A stretch of DNA of 64,000 bases from Rhizophagus irregularis (taxonomy: Eukaryota; Glomeromycota; Glomeromycetes; Glomerales; Glomeraceae). Location of the stretch: NCBI RefSeq assembly GCF_026210795.1, contig NC_089457.1:620001-684000 (forward strand), given 5' to 3'. Below, in pieces: positions 24,435-35,080 of this stretch. The notes beneath the pieces were generated by a model. That model made no database searches. It was not told where the DNA came from and worked only from the letters and a program-made list of their open reading frames with translations. The position numbers and the translations under genes are program-made. Every line of letters starts with the position of its first letter. The first letter of the stretch is position 1.

Positions 24435-24636
24435 GTTGCTTGCCGAAACCTAGGGGTTTAGGCAAGATGGCGTTTCGCCGAAAAGCGAAATTCTGCCGAA
24501 ACTATATTAAAGTTATATTAAAAAACTGGCGCAACTTTGGAGAAAGGCGAAACTGCCGAAACTTATTATAAATGCCGAAACTGCCGAAACTCTGCCGAAA
24601 CTATAATAAATCTATAGTAAAATTTTGACGAAACTA
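24435..24636. repeat. Cluster of GCCGAAACT motifs with a hairpin
   Basis: About six copies of (C)TGCCGAAACT or close variants within 200 bases. They are preceded by a hairpin at 24439-24466 (CTTGCCGAAACC pairing with GGTTTAGGCAAG). It lies in the probable first intron of the transposase relic and differs in composition from its flanks. It may be a separate small insertion. Confidence 0.5.
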
Positions 24637-25689
24637 ATCGTAGGATTTTGAAGAGCAGACAAAGAACCTTAAGTTCCAATCTTCATGTAAAGCGATATTG
24701 TTTGTTAGTGCTTTTAGCCGATTGTTATATCTTTACATGGAGAAATTAATAATCGTATTACCTTCGCTTTACAGGTTACGAGGTGCTATATCACTCACAG
24801 CCTATTCATATGAGAAAATGAAAAGTATGAATATTGCAAAATAAATTAGGTATATCGCAAAGAAACACAACATACCCATTAGTATCATCCTGGCATACTT
24901 TTCCTGATTCCTCTTCTGGGTTTGTATGTTCCAGAATAAGAAATGATATTGTCTCTCGAAAAGTACGTAAATAAAGCTACATCTACTCCGCTGGGAGGTG
25001 TCGTAAACATGATAATGGATTCTTGGATATTCAATTCAGATACGTCCATCTCGATATGATACTTCGTTTTGTAAAGGGTAAAAAAAAAGAACTTGTAAAA
25101 AAAAAAGATGAAGTAAATAAAGTGAGCGAAGTGTTATACCGTGAGAATAGTGTGAGAATTAATTAAAGATGATACGTGTATAACAAGTGACAAATAAAGG
25201 TAACAAATAAGTTTTTCAATAACGCGTCATCACGCGACTCGTGTAGCATCACAATTACTACGTAATGTCACGGATTTGATATCATTTTGACCAAAATTAA
25301 CGCTAATTTTAGATTAATTGCAAAATTTAACACAAAAGTATAATTTCGGCCGGAATTAATGGCACACTCTAAAAATTTCCTTTTTTGGAAATTTGTGGAA
25401 CACTTGTGCAGCAGGTTTCCCCAATTTTGATGGGAAAAATATTTCCTTTTTTGGAAATTCGTGTAACGTCACGTGACAATTCCGAGGTTATTACAGATAA
25501 AAACGTGTAACAGGATGTTACAGACATATGATATTTTATAATTTTACAACTATATTGATTTATATTTTTAGTATTAATTACCAAAATTAAATATAAATTA
25601 ATTTTAAAAAAATAATATCAGAATTTTTATATAATAAATTAATTTTCTTTACCATAATATTCTACTTTATTATAAAACATTTTAATATA

Positions 25690-27748
25690 CACAGGCAATC
25701 TCGATAAATCGGATCCTCGATAAACCGGATTTGGCACTATTTCGGATTTTTCTTCTGGAACCAAATCATCTATATTAAAACAGTCTTGATATATCGGACT
25801 TTATTAGTAAAATCTCAATATTTGTAAATCGGATTTTATTCTAGATCAACTATAGTTAAAAAATCTTGATATGACGTATTAATTTTTTCGGAGTCCGAAA
25901 TAATTATGTCAATCATTTATTAATTAGGCAAACAATTTTTCTCACTGTTTTTTTTTTCAAAATATACTTTAGCATGAGAGAAAACAAAGATATGAATAAT
26001 AAAAAGAAGAAATCTTTAACATTAGCTCAAAAGAAAAATGAACTCTGCGAAAAACAAAGAGATCAAAAACTTAGTGGTGTTCAATTAGCAGCACAATATG
26101 GAATTTCCACTAGCACAGTTTCCGATATTTTAAAAAGATCAGAACATTGGCTTTCCATTGATACCACTTTACCAAATGCAAATAATTTTCGTGAAAAATC
26201 TAGTGTTTATCCACAACTAGAAGAAGTAATGAGCATTTGGGTTGATCAACAAATTTCAAGAAATTTAACTATAAATGGGCCTATTATCCAACAAAAAGCA
26301 GTAGAGTGTGCTAACTTACTTGATATCACCAACTTTTCAGCATCTGCAGGATGGTTAAGCAACTTTAAACAGAGAAATAATTTGCATACATATAAAAAAA
26401 AAGGAGAAGCTGGCAGTGCTCCTATTGATGAACTTCCACAAATGAGAGCTGAATTACGAGAAATTCTTCAAGCATATGAACTAAAAAATATCTGGAACTG
26501 TGATGAAACTGCTCTTTTTTGGCGTTTAGAACCATCCAAAACAATAGCACATGATCCTGTACTTGGTAAAAAACGTCCTAAAGAACGTGTTAGTATTTTG
26601 GCAACTTGTAATGCTTCTGGTGATGAAAGATTGCCTTTAGTTTTTATTCATAAATATGAAACACCACGTGCATTAAAGGGAATTGAAAAAAGATCTCTTC
26701 CTGTTTGGTATTATTGGAACTCTAAAGCTTGGATGCAAAGAAGTATTTTCAAACATTATCTTGAAAGATTAAATTCCAAAATGCTTAGAGAAAATCGGCA
26801 TATTAATAGATAATGCTAGATGTCATGAATCTGAGAACATCAATAGTCTTTCAAATGTTAAGGTTCATTTTTTACCACCAAATACAACATCATTTCTTCA
26901 ACCATTAGATCAAGGCATTATTTATAGTTTAAAAGCACAATATCGCAAATTGCTATGTCAAAATCGTATTCAAGCTTATGATTTTTATGAAGAGGAGACA
27001 TTCCACCCCCAATTGATATTTTTGATTCAATCAATTTAATTGCTGATGCCTGGAAAAAAGTATCTAAAAAAACAATTCTTAACAGTTGGGCTAAAGCTGG
27101 AATCCTTCCCAATAATAATATGGAAGATTCTGAATGTTCAGACAATTCCGATTATGAAGAAGATAATATTGGACATGAATTACAATCATTAATTGATGAG
27201 TTAGGATTTGTAGATCCTTTAGCTGTGAATGACTATATTAATATTGATAATAGAGCATCTGCTAAAGTGGAATTATCATTACAAGAAATTGTTGACGTTG
27301 TAAAGGGAACAAATGAAAGGGAAATTGAAGAGAAAGAGGAGCAAGATGAAATCTCTACAATAGTTGCGTTAAATAGCATTGAAAATGTAATTAAATATAT
27401 TCAACAAAAAGATTTAGAAATTGGTAATTTAGAAATGAAAAATTTAATTAAATTGAAAAAAAGGATCTTTTTTGATAATATAAATGAAAAAAGGCAAAGT
27501 AAACTAAATGAATATTTTGATTTTAATGTATGACAGATAGTTCTTTTATAATAATAAAATTATATTCATTTTTGAATAAAATTTTGAAAATTTTGAACGA
27601 AAAATCACGTGATTTCTTGGTATTTCAGATTTTTCATATATTTTTATATAAATCCGGTTTGGCGAGATTTTTTCGATATATCGGATGTCTTGATATATCG
27701 GATATTTTTACTGAAACCAACTGATCCGATTTATCGAGATTGCCTGTG
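25690..27748 (+). mobile_element. pogo/Tigger-type DNA transposon (2059 bp)
   Basis: Perfect 26-bp terminal inverted repeats (CACAGGCAATCTCGATAAAT followed by CGGATC) at 25690-25715 and 27723-27748. They are flanked by the TA dinucleotide (25688-25689 and 27749-27750), the target duplication of the Tc1/mariner/pogo superfamily. Subterminal regions repeat motifs such as GATATATCGGA. The single transposase gene inside is broken by two frameshifts, but the perfect ends suggest recent movement or continued trans-mobilisation. Confidence 0.93.
25974..27533 (+). pseudogene. Tigger/CENP-B-like DDE transposase with two frameshifts
   Basis: The first part (25974-26813, ATG start) carries an N-terminal psq/CENP-B helix-turn-helix (LAAQYGISTSTVSDILKRSE), a CENP-B-type second DNA-binding domain (WVDQQISRNLTINGPIIQQK ... 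WLSNFKQRNNL) and the first catalytic Asp in IWNCDETALFW. A frameshift near 26781-26800 moves the second Asp (ILIDNARCHES) and the third (SFLQPLDQGIIYSLK) to the next frame. A second shift near 26990 moves the tail (DSINLIADAWKKVSKKTI ... SWAKAGILP) and the acidic C-terminus to a third frame ending at 27533. All three catalytic Asp residues survive, but the reading frame does not. A programmed shift is unlikely because no slippery site is obvious. Confidence 0.88.
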
Positions 27749-27750
27749 TA

Positions 27751-28193
27751 TTTTTTATTTTTATTATAAAACTTGTATAAGACTAATTTTAACCTAAGAT
27801 ATATAATTTAACCTGGATAATTTAACCTACTAGTAAATTTTATATAATTATATGAATTATTTACCTCCATTATGTGATAAATTTGATTGGGCTGACTAAT
27901 ATTTATAGTTATGCTATCTGTTTATATATTTTTTTTGTTTTTTTCTTCCTTTTTTGTTTTTTTTCTTTTCTTTCTGTTTCATTTTATTTTCCTTTCTTTT
28001 TCCAATCCATTCCATTTCCTTTTTTTTGTTTATTATTTTTATCTGCTTTTTTTTATTTTTCTTTAATACATTTTTTTTGTCTTTAAGTTCTTCCAGATTT
28101 TACAATTTCTAATAGAGTATTATATCTTAATATATTAAAAAGGTATATTCTTTTTTTTTATTGGTCATGTTTTTTAATTTTATTTTATTTTAT
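27751..28193. other. Intergenic pyrimidine-rich tract
   Basis: Bases 27925-28090 are almost wholly T and C on the plus strand. No gene is supported; frames there are composition artefacts. Confidence 0.5.
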
Positions 28194-28960
28194 TTTATTT
28201 TTTTTCGCTGCAGCACATTTATTAGTTTATTAAAATAATTTTTACGTCAATATATATACAAATAATACAACATAAATTTAAACTAATATAAATCACTATA
28301 AGATAACCCTACATATGCACTGTCAGGTGAATTTGGGACTATAAGAGTAAATTCAATGTGAAATTGTCCTTTTTTAGAGGAGATGCCCTTCCTCTCAATC
28401 TTAATCCTAGAAAAATTCAACAAGACCTACTGTAAAACAATAAGAAAAAAAAAAAAAGATTTTAAACAAAAATTTAGAATAAAAAAAAGGATTAATAATA
28501 TATAGACTAGATGGCAAAGTACTCCAATATCCCAAAACTTCTATTTGGCCCAGTTCTTTTATTAGTTGGCCAGTAGTCTAAGCAACACCCTAATTTCAGC
28601 TAAAATTAATAGTTTGTCATTGTTGTCGAAGCCTTTATTATTTAAAGTAAAATGCTTCTTATTTTCTAAAGACTTCCCCTTCTGTTTCTGTCCATCTATG
28701 TCCTTCTGTGAAACTTTCAGATTTTTGTCTTGGTTTTGCTTCTGAGTAAAATCCGTCTTCTTTGGTGGCTTATTTCTAGGTCAGTTCAAGGTGAGAGAAA
28801 AATATTAAGTCCAAACACCTTTAAATTCTTTGAAATTGAATTCTGTATTGAATACTTTATTTAAGCTTGCCCAAGTATCAAAATACGCAATTAATTTCTT
28901 ATGCCCACAATTCAAACTCTTGAATAATCTTGAAAGCTAAAGCACTATCCAGTTGTGATA
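28194..28960 (-). mobile_element. LINE-like retroposon remnant, copy A
   Basis: On the minus strand the element ends with ATTTTAATAAACTAATAAAT, then GTGCTGCAGCG and an A-rich tail (28194-28206 as T run). A motif ACCTGACAGTGCATATG lies about 130 bases before the tail and recurs in copy B. Upstream, an interrupted frame (28925-28562) reads CGHKKLIAYFDTWASLNK, then two stops, then KPPKKTDFTQKQNQDKNLKV and LLILAEIRVLLRLLAN. This resembles the Lys/Gln-rich linker of a retroelement ORF, but I cannot name the clade. The 5' limit is not visible and no clear target duplication was found. Confidence 0.5.
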
Positions 28961-29858
28961 GCATAGATTGGGTAGGATTCTCCACATTGTAAACAATATT
29001 GTTAGTAATAGATTTAGAAATATATATAACAACAGCCTAGAATCTTTCACGTTCTTTACGCTGCTTCAGAGTTCAATTTTATTTCTTACTAACTATATTT
29101 TCTTTTCTTTATACTATTCTTTAATTCCTTTCTTTTCAATATTATGTGACACGTTTTGCTCTTAATTTGCTTTTATTTGATTATTAACTTTTTTTATGAG
29201 TTTGCTCTTAAATTTAATTATGAGGGTTTTTTTTTTCATGTGATAGGTATCTTTTTTTATTTTTTAGTCTTTAGGTTTTTGTCTTATTTTTTAATTTTTA
29301 TTCTTTACTAACTATTTTTTCTTTACTCTATACTGCTTTTTGATTTAATATATTTTACTTTTCAAATGTTACAAATTTTACTTTTTAACTTTATAGGTTT
29401 CATCATCATTTATTCTTTACCTTTTTTTATGAGTTTCATTCTTTATTCTTATAGTTTTATTTTTTTGTTTGCTTTATTGTTGTCATGTATTTTTTTGTAT
29501 ATATATACTATAATTACTAATCCTGTTAAAAATAAATAAAGTATAAATTTGATAGTTTTTTTTAATTAATAAACTTTGATTAAATATTTTTAAATCATTA
29601 TAGTACAAAAAAATTTTGTGAATAAAAGTATTGCAAATTTTCAATAATAAATTAAATTAACCAATTAAAATTGATTAGTATAAAATATAAATTTTTAGAA
29701 AGATGATTTAACTTGGATTATTTAACTCAAGGAGCAAGTTAGCAAAACTTATAAACCTTTCAGTATACTTTAATAAATAAAATAAAAATAATAAATAAAT
29801 ACTTATTTATATAATATTTACATATAATCTAACTAATTTCTTTATTTAAAAAATTATT
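28961..29858. other. T-rich intergenic
   Basis: Long T-rich low-complexity stretch with no coding signal. The open frames seen in it are artefacts of composition. Confidence 0.4.
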
Positions 29859-30240
29859 CCCTATAAAAAAAAATTTTACTTAAAATATATTTAAAATATA
29901 TTTAATTTTCTTTAAAATATACTTAATTTTTTTATTTTATATTTAAAATATACTGAAAATTGAATTTTCGCAAAATTTGAATTAAATTGTATTTAATATA
30001 TACTTAAAATATATTTAATTTACATTTAAATTTTGCCCATTTCAGTATATTTTAAGGATATTTAAAATAAGAATATTTTAAGTATATTATTATATACTTA
30101 AATTATACTTAAATGATATTTAATTTTTGCCTATTTCAGTATATTTTAAGTATAAAATAAAATTTTAAATATATTTTAAATATAAAATAAAATTTTAAGT
30201 TTATTTTAAGTATATTTTAGCAAAAATATTTTTTATAGGG
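29859..30240 (-). mobile_element. 382-bp MITE, copy 2 (inverted relative to copy 1)
   Basis: The reverse complement of 29859-30240 matches 22679-23060 with only about eight mismatches by eye, and the length is identical. It is flanked by ATT on both sides (29856-29858 and 30241-30243), a 3-bp duplication. It lies in non-coding AT-rich DNA. Confidence 0.92.
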
Positions 30241-30243
30241 ATT

Positions 30244-31092
30244 AAATAATATAGAAAGTAAGTTATAAATTTAACTTCATGTATTTTTTATAAATTTAAA
30301 AAAATAATTTTTTTTTTAAGATTTTATATAAATTAAATCCTACTTCTAAAATTTAAATATTAAAAAATTATAATAATAAAAGTTGTTTAACAAATTTTAC
30401 ATATTCTATTAAGCTTTAATATAATTACAATAAAATTTCAAAATTTTTTGTTATCTAAAAAATACAACTTTTAACTAATAGTTAATCTTTAATTTTATAA
30501 TATATAATTAATAAATAATAATTATTATTAATACATAAATTATGATTTAAGCTTTTTAAAAACAAAAATTTTTTATTAAAATTTCATTTTTTATAAAATT
30601 AAATAAAAACTGAATTTTTGAGTAAAATTGCAGATAAATTTATTTGTAATGTTTTACTATTTAAAGAATATCTAAAATACATTTAAAATCTATAATCTTA
30701 CTATATCATATTATAATTTATATAATTTTATAGATTCTTAATAATTATTATAATTATTACCAAAGTTAAAAATAATTAAGATTTTTTTTTTATTTTTTTT
30801 ATTTTTTTTAAGTATAACTAGTCAAAACTTTTATTTAATTATAAGTTATAATTAATTGTAAATTTGAGAGACTTTTTACTCTTACTGTACAATGAAAATG
30901 TTCAAATACACTAAAAAAAAATAATTAAGATTAAATAAACTAAAAATAAAATTTTAAATAAAACTAAAAATAAAAATATATAAAATTAGAATTAGAATAA
31001 ACTAAAACTATGCATAAAGTTAAAATTAAAAGTTAAAATATTTTAGTTTTAAAAGACTTAAAATCAAAATAAAATTAAAATTGACTAAAATA
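30244..31092. other. AT-rich intergenic
   Basis: Almost entirely A/T, with AAATTAAAA-type tracts at 30900-31090. No gene or element seen. Confidence 0.4.
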
Positions 31093-31094
31093 AT

Positions 31095-31374
31095 AGCACC
31101 CGCACATGTGCGCACCCCTCCATTTTTGGTAATTTTTATATAGTAAATTTGTCGATCATTATTTATCACGTGACTTTAGTAAAATCCCAATTTTTTTAAA
31201 TATTCATGCTGCAACTCTTACGTACATATTATAGAACCTTAATAATTTATTTACTATGCGTATTTTTGCCTATTCTACAACTTTACTTAATGAGCCATGA
31301 AGGGTTTAGAATGTCATTTTTGACTTTTATATATAATATATCCATGGGGATGCGCACATGCGCAGGTGTGCACA
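31095..31374. mobile_element. Probable MITE with GC-rich inverted ends
   Basis: Bases 31096-31123 (GCACCCGCACATGTGCGCAC...) are an imperfect inverted match to 31344-31374 (GGGGATGCGCACATGCGCAGGTGTGCAC). They share CATGTGCGCA and flanking C-rich steps, and stand out sharply from 80-90% AT surroundings. The interior of about 220 bp has no coding capacity and includes one TCACGTGA (31166-31173). I saw no convincing target duplication. Confidence 0.6.
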
Positions 31375-31380
31375 AATTTT

Positions 31381-33651
31381 AAACCCATATAATTATATCA
31401 TATAATTTCAAATAAATAAATCAAATTGTATAAAGATTATTAGTAGTTTTTGCTGAAAGGATGCTAATTAGTTTCTCTTGTTATGCTGCAGCTTTTGATT
31501 GATATTTGGATATTTCTAAAATTTCTATATCTATTCATCAATCCTCTATTGATTTGAACATACAGTATCTTGAATTTATTATTGTGACATTAATTGAACT
31601 TTTAGCAAGAAGTATTAAACTCTTAAGCAATATTTTGCTGAATATTATCAAAATACTTGTAAAAAAGAAAGAGAAAGTAAATAATTTCATTTTGTCACTG
31701 ACTTCAAAAGTTGAAAGAAGCTGAGGATAATTATTAGTTAGTAAAAAGTTATAAGCCTCTGATCTATTGTCACTAATATTTTCTACAGTTTAAATAATAT
31801 CAACCTTTGAAGTTACTAAAAAGTTTATACAAAAATGGTAGCATAAATCAGGTTAAAGTAAGGAACTTTTCTGAAGGTTTTATCATTATCATTATCCAAA
31901 TATGGGTTGAGGGTTGTTGATTGACAAGAAAGCCATTATTTCAAAAAATATTGCTGAAAAATTGTGGAAAAAAAATGGTCTATGCAATCAGTAGAAAGAG
32001 TTCTCGCTCTATTCCTATCACATATATATAATTTAATTTATTAGTTTTATAAATTTGATATATGTTTTTATAAATATAGCATTTTAATAACAATTTGCTA
32101 TTTCTTATAACTTTATATATAATTAATATCTATAAAATATTTATTTTATTAAAAAATTACTATATTAATAAATAAATAAATATAATTCTATCAAAAATAA
32201 AATATATTGACTGACATAGTAATTATAAGTATATCTATTATCTTAATCAAAAATTTAATATTTGCTATTAAATATTTTTAATAAACAATCTGCATTGTAT
32301 TATTTTTAAATTTTAAAAATATAATAAAAGATTTTACATAATTATTTATCTAAAAAATCAATTACTATTTACCAATATATTATAAAATTTAATTTGACTA
32401 TAATAAATTTATAGTAATTCTTTAATTAATTTACTATGTTTAATTGATATATAATTACACAAATTTGCTAATATATATATATATTTTTTTATTAATGTTG
32501 TATTCTTTACAATCTAGCAATTTGAAAATAAATATTTGAATATCATTATTAAAAATTCTGCCAATTTTTCTAATATTATTTTTTAAACTATTCATAATAA
32601 GTAGAAAAAATATATTATTTTGGAAAATCTTTAACTAAATGATATTTGAATTATTAATATAGAATTTGTTAAGAGAAAAAGTAATAAAAGTACTGCTACC
32701 AACTTTAGAAATGATTTAGTTGCAAGTTGAAAGTTTACTATAAGTGCCTTACCATTTTTTTTTCATAAAAAAAATGTTTTATTTTCTAAGTATTTTTTTA
32801 ATATATCAAATATTGGCAGATTTATATAATCACATGTTATTTGACTATAATAAATTTATTAAATGATTTATATATATAGTAGATATCTGACATTCAAAAG
32901 AGCCAAACCTAAGACCAACTATCTGGACATATAATTCTTGCCAAACTGTCAATAATTTTTAGGCTTAGAATTACAAAGCAAATACATACAGCTATAGTTC
33001 ATTATAAAAATAAGGCAAACATTGCTGAAGGTTGGAAAAAATATTGAAATTTATTACGTGTCATAAAATCCATGATACGGTCGGGTTCTATCACGTGATT
33101 GTCATATTAACTATGTGACAAATAGAGGCGTGACAAATAAATTTCACAGTAAAAATGGAAAACAGCTTTAGATGTTACCAAAAATGGAGTCATATCCGCG
33201 GCATTTTTGGACTAGCCGATTTGAAGCACCTCACTGGACTATATGAAATACTTATAAAATTTGACGCAGACTTAATATGTCTTTCCAAAAATCCGCGCAT
33301 ATATTCTGCTAATTGTGTTAAGAAACCAAATTTTTGGTTCTCTTATTGTTCATAAAAAATGTTTTTATTTTCTAGATTCCTTGTAAGGTTTTCTTAATTT
33401 GCACCATGTATTTTCTGACTGGTAATTTTCTTATCTAATTCTACATTAGAGTATTGTGTAATTAGCATATGCTTTTGCCTGGATTTAAACGGTCCTAAAT
33501 CCAGACCTGCTACACGTGTCTATATCTCACGTCGTTTAAAATATGAATAAATGCAAAATTTTTTTGTTTTCTACTTTTCTCTTAACAAGAAAAAATATAT
33601 TCATTTACCAAAACTTTGAAAGAAGTTTCTTTTATTCACAAGGAAAAGCAA
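31381..33651. other. AT-rich region with possible gene debris
   Basis: No gene is supportable. Two patches with mixed composition (about 31440-31940 and 32880-33350) may be old coding DNA; the second follows an ATCACGTGAT at 33090-33099 and holds a 66-codon ATG frame (33155-33355) with no recognisable domain. Confidence 0.35.
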
Positions 33652-34182
33652 ATGACAAAAAAATCTAAGAACGCAAAAAAGAACCTTAAAGCAACAAAGA
33701 GAATTTACTACAAATTTCTTTGTAAATGTGGATCGGGTTTTGACACTTTTCCGGAATTCTTGGAACATGTTGAAACTTTTCATCAGGTTGGAAATGTTGA
33801 CTTTCAAGAAATTCTGAACAAAAAGAGTAGATATGAACGAGAAATTAAATTTTATTGGAGTTTGCATTGTCAATGTGGTCATAAATTTTCTTCTTCCCTA
33901 TGCAATGCCAAATTGAAAGTAAATGAAGGAAATATAGAGTTAGTAAAGAAATATTACCTCTGCTGTTTAAAATGTGAGCAAGTTGCTGACTTTGACGAGG
34001 AAATTTTATTAAATAATTATCTAGAGGAAAGATTTAAACAAAGTTTAATTTATAGCTATTTTAAAGAAAAGTTTGATAACTCTATGAATGATCCTCACAG
34101 TGAAAAAAAATTAGAGGGGCACAAAAGAGAGCTTTGCGAAAAATGCAAGGAATCTCCGTCTGGTTTCTGTGGCAAGAATTAA
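33652..34182 (+). CDS. 3CxxC-type zinc finger protein
   Basis: An intact 176-residue frame from the ATG at 33652; the frame is open 12 codons further upstream without another ATG. The N-terminus is Lys-rich (MTKKSKNAKKNLKATKR). Residues 24-44 form a C2H2-like finger (CKC ... FLEHVETFH). Residues 69-176 fit the 3CxxC zinc-binding domain, shared with animal receptor-transporting proteins: WSLHCQCGHKFSSS, then YYLCCLKCEQ about 30 residues on, and the closing HKRELCEKCKESPSGFC, which matches the family's final H..xxCExCK..xC pattern. The first pair is CxC rather than CxxC. Function in fungi is not established; metal or nucleic-acid binding is likely. It stands alone in a transposon-rich block, about 550 bp downstream of an ATCACGTGAT. 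Confidence 0.7.
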   Translation: MTKKSKNAKKNLKATKRIYYKFLCKCGSGFDTFPEFLEHVETFHQVGNVDFQEILNKKSRYEREIKFYWSLHCQCGHKFSSSLCNAKLKVNEGNIELVKKYYLCCLKCEQVADFDEEILLNNYLEERFKQSLIYSYFKEKFDNSMNDPHSEKKLEGHKRELCEKCKESPSGFCGKN

Positions 34183-34619
34183 AAACCAGTGCTTGCTTTA
34201 TTGAGGTTTTTATGTAACGGCGAAACCAATCAGTATCAACTTGCATCACTAGTTTTTTTTGCCTTAAACCTAGGCATTATGACAGCTTTAATGTAATTCA
34301 ATTTATGCTTATGATTTAATAAATGAAAAGAATTTTCAAATCAGTATTGTAAAGTGTAATAAAATTTTAAACTTATTGGGTACCCGTTCACTATCAAAAT
34401 AGATACCCAGGTTGTTTGACAAGAACTTAACAACCCACTTTTTTTAAATGAGTGCAAGGGAAAGTTTTTCTCTAGATGAATGTTGTATTTCCAAACTTTT
34501 CGACTTTGAATCGTCATATTTGTTCAAAAAACTTCTTATTAGAGCGAAATAAGAAATTAACAAATGAACCAAGATTAGCAAAACAAAATAAAAAATGAAA
34601 AAAATGAAAAAAATAAAAA

Positions 34620-35080
34620 AGAATGTTAGAAATGATTTTTAAATCATTAAATAAAAAAAGAATAACACATCCCTTACTTTTAAAGTCTGATTTGTACAAG
34701 AAACTCAGTATTTCTAAAAAACGAAACATTAGAAATGTTTCTAAAATAAAAAAGCAAACATACATTATTCCCCTCCTAATTTACCTTTAAAATCCAGTTT
34801 GTATAAGAAACTGGCGTCCCCAGAGAATCACTAGAAAAAAAATAAGAAAAAAACGCTAGAAACGTTTCTTTAAAGTTGAATAAATAAAAAAAAAAATATA
34901 CACCTCCCCTTCCTAATTTACCTTTAAAGTCCGGTTTGTATAAGAAACCTGGAGTCCAAAACAAGAAAGGAATATAAGTGTTTCTTTAAAGTCAAATAAA
35001 AAATATATATATATATACCTCCTCCCTTTTTCCCTTTTCTAATTTATCTTTACAAGTCTGTTTGTATAAGAGACTGTCAT
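34620..35080. repeat. Four degenerate tandem units of about 110-135 bp
   Basis: A block TTTACCTTTAAAGTCCGGTT followed by TGTATAAGAAACTGG recurs near 34680, 34785, 34925 and 35045. Each is followed or preceded by a GAAACGTTTCTTTAAAGT-like block and an A-rich spacer. Spacings are about 108, 136 and 126 bp. No coding frame runs through. It begins about 440 bp after the 3CxxC gene. Confidence 0.7.

Larger units (their letters stand above)
21678..25049 (-). pseudogene. MULE/FAR1-type transposase, broken by frameshifts, a stop and a MITE
   Basis: Reading the minus strand: a start region at 25049-24876 (MDVSELNIQESIIMFTTPP), then a FAR1-like DNA-binding part at 24403-24150 (AYSKRHGFTIIKKRLG ... HRDHKSKRQQCPWNANFNC). 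A TAA stop at 24150-24152 interrupts the frame, and it resumes at LTTFNNLHNHALF. The catalytic core includes YKWILECTKKATMTEPLVF and FITDADPA, followed by a frameshift near 23530 and another near 23385. Then come RVESHNNIIKREL and, after the MITE, SQDLFPEVDKIMTEYLTPQI. An SWIM-like segment (YLCSCMSNISRSIIYRHYF) has Tyr where the third zinc Cys is expected. The C-terminal CCHC knuckle CKTCGKAGHNSARC (21678-21878) is intact but in another frame. The element cannot make functional transposase. Confidence 0.8.
21300..25525 (-). mobile_element. Decayed Mutator-like element (MULE) with terminal inverted repeats
   Basis: The left end (21314-21352, starting GTAACATCCTATTACAC) is an inverted copy of the right end (25484-25521, ending GTGTAACAGGATGTTAC). 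About 36 of 42 positions match over the stretch from GAGGT to the end. Between them lies a FAR1/MULE-type transposase relic on the minus strand. ATATGATAT occurs just outside both ends (21291-21299 and 25526-25534), a candidate 9-bp target-site duplication of the size MULEs make. However, the two ends would then differ by about ten bases outside the repeat, so exact limits are uncertain. A 382-bp MITE is inserted at 22679-23060. Confidence 0.75.

Noticed and set aside
27874-28086. 70-codon Phe/Leu/Ser-rich frame
   Set aside because: It translates a T/C homopurine-homopyrimidine tract; composition alone explains the lack of stops.
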